A stretch of 8,227 bases of DNA from Candidatus Dojkabacteria bacterium UBA5749 (GTDB lineage Bacteria > Patescibacteriota > Dojkabacteria > SC72). The notes beneath the pieces were generated by a model. That model did no database searches. It was not told the DNA's origin and worked only from the letters and a program-made list of their open reading frames with translations. The position numbers and the translations under genes are program-made. The stretch is from assembly GCA_002419125.1 (NCBI GenBank), contig DIFL01000017.1:14102-22328 (forward strand). Direction: 5' to 3'. Positions 5,329 through 8,227 of the stretch are shown piece after piece. How positions within the stretch are numbered: position 1 is the first letter of the stretch; each line of letters begins with the position of its first letter.

Positions 5329-7452
5329 CTATTTACCTAAGAGTAATTCTGCAGCTTTTCCTGCAGCTTCTGTAGGATTCATTCCTCCATATGCAGCTCT
5401 AAGGAATTGATTTACAATATTTCCACTATTTTGTCCTATCAGTTGCTCTTTAGGTACTAATTTAGACAACTCGGTAAAGAAGTTTCCTTGTAATACCCCG
5501 CTATTGCCTCCGGCATTAGTTAGATATACATTATCTCCTAGCCATCCCATTTTATTATAATCCCATCCGAAATCAGATGCTTTAAAGGTTTCTCCGAAAT
5601 TCCATGCTTCTGATGGCACTTCTGGTACTTCCGGAGTTGGAATCTCTGGTTCTTGAGGTTGTGGTGATGCTGGTTGTTCAGGTGTAGGGTTAGATGTGTT
5701 TGGATTTTCTCCACCTGAAGGTATCCCTGTAGCTGGCTGATTATTCATTCCAATATAGAAGTCTTTTCCAATAATCCCTTCAAAAAGATTTCCTAAACCA
5801 TACCCAGTTGCTCCTCCTATTAGTACCGAACTTGCTTCACCTAGTCTATTTGCCCACCACTGGTTTCGTTTCTGTTTTCTATCCATTTCATTTAACTGCT
5901 CGATTGTTTTACCTTCTCTAACCTCATACTTGAGGGCATTTGATTTAGTTCTAAGTTTGCTCCCCAAGGACTGTAGTCCTTTCCCAACTATTCTCCCACC
6001 CAATGTTATTCCTAAAACTGCAGCTACACCAACTGCTGGTGTTGCTAATGCTACTCCAACACCTACTACTCCTGCAGCTATCTTAATCCATTTCTCCTTA
6101 TTCTTCCTTTTTCTTTCACTTTCTTGTTGTACTAGATTTATCTGTTTATCTATCTCTCTCTTTTGATTCATAAGGTCAAAGTATTGTATTTTTTCTGCGT
6201 CAGTTAATCCTTCATTAGCTAATTTTGTTTCTAATGCTGATAACTGTCTACCTAATGCTGCAGATCTTTGCTCTGGAGTATTCTCCCCTCTAAGTTCTCT
6301 TAATTGGTCTTCTAGTTGAGTTATTCTATCTGTCTCAGCTGTAACTGGAGTTGGTATAGGGATTGGTGTAGGAATTGGTGTAGGAATTGGTGTAGGAATT
6401 GGTGTAGTATCTCCTTCTTCTTGAGTTTTTTGGTTGAGCAAGTTATTTATTGTTGTATTAACAACAATTTTTGTCTTTTCTTTTATAAGAGTGGATTTCT
6501 CTTCTGATAGCCTAATATATTCAAGTAATTGTTCTTGTGAAAGATTCGAAATTTCTTGTCCTTGTAATATCTTTTGTATATTGTCCTCTATTTCACTCAA
6601 GCGGGTATCCATTGTTTCTAGATTTCTATTAATATCAGAAAGCTTTAAATCAACACTATCTAATCTTTCTTCAATTCTTGGTAAGCTTGGAGTTGGTTCA
6701 GGAGTAGGAAGAACTTGATCTCTTGCAAGGAAAGCTAGATACCTCTGTGCTGTATCTTCATCCATTAATTCAGAAAGAGAATTCTTAAAGTTCCTACCTA
6801 GTAAATCATCTGCAATTAGTTCCATATCTGCTAGCCCTTGAGCTCCATGAGCAGTTAAGCCCGTGTAGCCTTCGTTAGCCCTTGCATTAGAATCCAGTGC
6901 TTCTTGATGAGCAGCATCTCGTTTCAATTGCTCTTTAAATTTATTATCCTCTTCAAAGAATTGTTTTTTACCATCTGAAGCAGGTAAAAGAGGATTAAAA
7001 CCCTCGTTAGCTCTTGCATTAGAATCTAGTGCTTCTTGATGAGCCTTAGCTTTCTCCTCATCCACATTTTGAGAATTAACAAAGTTTTGAAATCCATTAG
7101 AAGTATGTAGAGGATTAAAGCCGTCATTGGCCCTGGCATTAGAATCTAGTGCTTCTTGATGAGCATTTTCCCTCTGAACCTGTATATCATTATCCATTTC
7201 TTTTCTAGCTTCTTCTATCTGAGTTGGAGTGAAGTGAAGTCGTGCACCTGGTTCATCTCTCCTCGTAAACTTCTTCTCCTCATCTTTCCAAGTTGCCCTG
7301 TCTGAACCGTGTGTTGCTTTAAATATCTCTTCTTCTCTCGTTTGTTCCGTTTGTTGAATGATTTCTTCTTGTGTTGGTGGTGTTGGAAGTATTGGATTTG
7401 TATTCTCACTATTTACTAAATTCTCGACCTCTGAATCTACGATGGTAGACAT
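5329..7452 (-). CDS. Large multi-domain membrane-anchored protein with triplicated motif, function unknown
   Basis: I do not recognise this 707-residue protein. In order it has: a polar, charged N-terminal region (1-95); three copies of AHQEALDSNARAN[DE]G[FY] (97-112, 137-152, 181-196); a short helical part (205-245); a Pro-rich linker (249-258); a predicted coiled coil (260-340, e.g. RIEERLDSVDLKLSDINRN); a (TPIP)n linker (350-370); a second coiled coil (375-450) ending in a strongly basic patch (ERKRKNKEKWIK); a Gly/Ala/Val-rich hydrophobic stretch (457-487) with a central Pro; a basic segment (488-535); a second hydrophobic segment (538-562); a Pro/Glu-rich linker (577-613); and a C-terminal domain (615-707) with aromatic and Gly-rich DFGWDYNKMGWLGDNVYLT. 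There is no signal peptide. By the positive-inside rule the long N-terminal part should be cytoplasmic and the C-terminal domain outside. The ATG at 7452 is preferred to the in-frame TTG at 7485, because a TATAAT lies within that extension. Confidence 0.8.
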   Translation of the reverse strand: MSTIVDSEVENLVNSENTNPILPTPPTQEEIIQQTEQTREEEIFKATHGSDRATWKDEEKKFTRRDEPGARLHFTPTQIEEARKEMDNDIQVQRENAHQEALDSNARANDGFNPLHTSNGFQNFVNSQNVDEEKAKAHQEALDSNARANEGFNPLLPASDGKKQFFEEDNKFKEQLKRDAAHQEALDSNARANEGYTGLTAHGAQGLADMELIADDLLGRNFKNSLSELMDEDTAQRYLAFLARDQVLPTPEPTPSLPRIEERLDSVDLKLSDINRNLETMDTRLSEIEDNIQKILQGQEISNLSQEQLLEYIRLSEEKSTLIKEKTKIVVNTTINNLLNQKTQEEGDTTPIPTPIPTPIPTPIPIPTPVTAETDRITQLEDQLRELRGENTPEQRSAALGRQLSALETKLANEGLTDAEKIQYFDLMNQKREIDKQINLVQQESERKRKNKEKWIKIAAGVVGVGVALATPAVGVAAVLGITLGGRIVGKGLQSLGSKLRTKSNALKYEVREGKTIEQLNEMDRKQKRNQWWANRLGEASSVLIGGATGYGLGNLFEGIIGKDFYIGMNNQPATGIPSGGENPNTSNPTPEQPASPQPQEPEIPTPEVPEVPSEAWNFGETFKASDFGWDYNKMGWLGDNVYLTNAGGNSGVLQGNFFTELSKLVPKEQLIGQNSGNIVNQFLRAAYGGMNPTEAAGKAAELLLGK
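6350..6409. repeat. 12-bp tandem repeat encoding the TPIP linker
   Basis: Five tandem 12-bp units (plus-strand form ATTGGTGTAGGA, with the first and last units diverged) run through the large minus-strand gene. Each unit encodes TPIP, so gain or loss of units keeps the frame. The repeat gives an extended Pro/Thr linker between the two coiled-coil parts. Such arrays often vary in copy number by replication slippage. Confidence 0.85.
6856..7164. repeat. Three dispersed in-frame copies of a 57-bp coding repeat
   Basis: Copies lie at 7108-7164, 6988-7044 and 6856-6912 (minus-strand coding), each encoding a version of AHQEALDSNARANEGFNPL. Their 29-bp cores (7136-7164, 7016-7044, 6884-6912) are identical in the first two and differ by one base in the third, whereas the intervening segments (about 21 and 25 residues) are unrelated. 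Near-identity at synonymous positions suggests recent duplication or gene conversion. Confidence 0.9.
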
Positions 7453-7468
7453 ATCATATTGAGTTAAT

Positions 7469-7496
7469 ATTATATATTCTGCCAATTAGAAGTAAA
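7469..7496 (-). promoter_or_regulatory. Promoter of the large minus-strand gene
   Basis: On the minus strand, a perfect TATAAT (7469-7474) is preceded at 16 bp by TTTACT (7491-7496), a 4/6 match to the -35 consensus. The start of transcription would fall near 7462, giving a leader of about 10 nt to the ATG at 7452 and no Shine-Dalgarno sequence. Its position makes the upstream TTG at 7485 an unlikely start. A TTGACA is also present on the minus strand at 7548-7553, but without a good -10 partner. Confidence 0.4.
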
Positions 7497-7563
7497 GAAT
7501 GTATCGGCAGATTCTTATTATAATAGGTTAATATTTTTGAGCGAGTATGTCAATTATATATAG

Positions 7564-7581
7564 AGATAGAAATATCTATCT
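7564..7581. promoter_or_regulatory. Inverted repeat, possible operator in the divergent promoter region
   Basis: AGATAG (7564-7569) and CTATCT (7576-7581) are perfect inverted arms around a 6-bp AT centre, and CTATCT occurs again at 7592-7597. The palindrome sits where the -35 and spacer region of the 7602 gene would be, so it may bind a regulator. It lies in the 149-bp gap between two divergent genes. Confidence 0.3.
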
Positions 7582-7587
7582 TTTTGA

Positions 7588-7593
7588 TATACT
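7588..7593 (+). promoter_or_regulatory. -10 box before the GT-C-like gene, leaderless type
   Basis: TATACT lies 8 nt before the ATG at 7602, so transcription would begin at about the start codon. There is no recognisable -35 or Shine-Dalgarno sequence. Another TATAAT at 7519-7524 could give a longer transcript. Confidence 0.35.
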
Positions 7594-7601
7594 ATCTATA
7601 T

Positions 7602-8227
7602 ATGAAATTACCAAAAGTAAAAATACCTAAAACTGCATCTTTTGTTAAGTTTTTAGAAAAGAGATTCCCAGAAATACTATTAATATTAATTCTATTATTA
7701 ATTTGTATATTATCCTTACAACCTGGTAAATATATTTTATCTAATGATAACTACTCTCCAGAACTTAACCCTACTCTATCTGTATCAAGATATTTAGAAT
7801 CTCCTGCATGGAGAGGATACAGAGTATTAGGTTTTGCTTCTGAAAGTGAACAGGCAGATATCTTAAGGGCATCAATATACTCAGTATTAAATCTGGTAAT
7901 TCCTTCCTGGCTAATTAGTCAATTAATATATTTTGTTTCGCTTACAATTGGATCTATATGTATAGCTTCCTTGGTAAGGGAACTTATTAAGAAAAGTAAA
8001 CTCAAAAGATATTCTAACTGGGGGTATCTTTTAGCTGGAATTACATACTTTACTACTTTATGGAGTATGTGGCTTTTTTACCAAAATATGTCCCCATATA
8101 TTATTAATTTCGGATTCCTACCCTTAATACTACTTTGTATTTATTTATATTCCAAAAACAATAGTTGGAAGTACCTTTTATTCATATTTTTTTCATCCCT
8201 TTTATTAACTCCAACATTTGTAATAGC
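7602..8227 (+). CDS. Large membrane protein, probably GT-C-like glycosyltransferase, 5' part only
   Basis: The frame is open from the ATG at 7602 to the window end (208 codons), so the gene continues beyond it. A basic N-terminus of about 21 residues (MKLPKVKIPK...) is followed by a transmembrane segment (about 23-40). Next comes a presumed outside loop with SNDNYSPELNP (47-57) and SPAWRGYRVLG (67-77), then further hydrophobic segments (about 92-127, 141-160, 166-183, 189-208) separated by the basic loop KKSKLKR. The layout of one short helix, then an acidic Asn/Asp loop, then many helices is that of large GT-C-fold membrane glycosyltransferases and the related arabinofuranosyltransferase-like or YfhO-like proteins. 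I recall similar loops in CPR proteins, but this is recognition by eye. Such proteins move sugars from lipid carriers to envelope polymers. The gene is divergent from the large minus-strand gene. Confidence 0.7.
   Translation, partial: MKLPKVKIPKTASFVKFLEKRFPEILLILILLLICILSLQPGKYILSNDNYSPELNPTLSVSRYLESPAWRGYRVLGFASESEQADILRASIYSVLNLVIPSWLISQLIYFVSLTIGSICIASLVRELIKKSKLKRYSNWGYLLAGITYFTTLWSMWLFYQNMSPYIINFGFLPLILLCIYLYSKNNSWKYLLFIFFSSLLLTPTFVI

Noticed and set aside
6884..7164. CRISPR-like array: three near-identical 29-bp repeats at about 120-130 bp intervals
   Set aside because: The repeats are in frame within a long coding sequence, encode a conserved peptide motif, have spacers of about 91 and 103 bp that are also coding, and there are no cas genes nearby.
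7453..7485. TTG at 7485 as start of the large minus-strand gene, adding 11 residues
   Set aside because: A TATAAT promoter box (7469-7474) lies inside the extension, there is no Shine-Dalgarno sequence before the TTG, and an ATG is available at 7452.

Overview
The window is AT-rich bacterial chromosome with tightly packed genes. It looks like a member of the Candidate Phyla Radiation (Patescibacteria). That placement is an inference from several things together: the gene order yebC-ruvC-ruvA-ruvB, a Xer recombinase swollen by two insertions, large lineage-specific proline-rich membrane proteins, a very large GT-C-like membrane protein gene, and the absence of convincing Shine-Dalgarno sequences. 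No gene needs UGA read as an amino acid, so the standard bacterial code fits.

Layout. Positions 1-60 are the last codons of a YebC/PmpR-type gene. Then follow ruvC (86-577), ruvA (587-1171) and ruvB (1173-2207), the complete Holliday-junction branch-migration and resolution set. An unrecognised multi-pass membrane protein (2197-3024) overlaps the end of ruvB. A 449-bp non-coding stretch (3025-3473) holds an 11-bp inverted repeat spanning about 410 bp, a perfect DnaA box and AT-rich potential RNA structure. It is followed by a tyrosine recombinase of the XerC/XerD family (3474-4892). Convergent to it, on the minus strand, are a small acidic helical protein (4899-5306) and a large multi-domain protein (5329-7452). 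The large protein has three copies of a 19-residue motif, coiled coils, Pro/Thr linkers, glycine-rich membrane segments and a C-terminal domain. A divergent intergenic region leads to a plus-strand gene for a GT-C-like membrane protein (7602 onward) that runs off the window.

How it fits together. The first half is a recombination and repair operon, and the Xer recombinase likely serves chromosome-dimer resolution. The minus-strand pair looks like an envelope-associated, lineage-specific cassette of unknown function. The most interesting features are the inverted-repeat-bounded non-coding block just upstream of the recombinase, the uncharacterised two-gene cassette, and the recurrence of a -10-like hexamer 6-8 nt before start codons, which suggests leaderless mRNAs.
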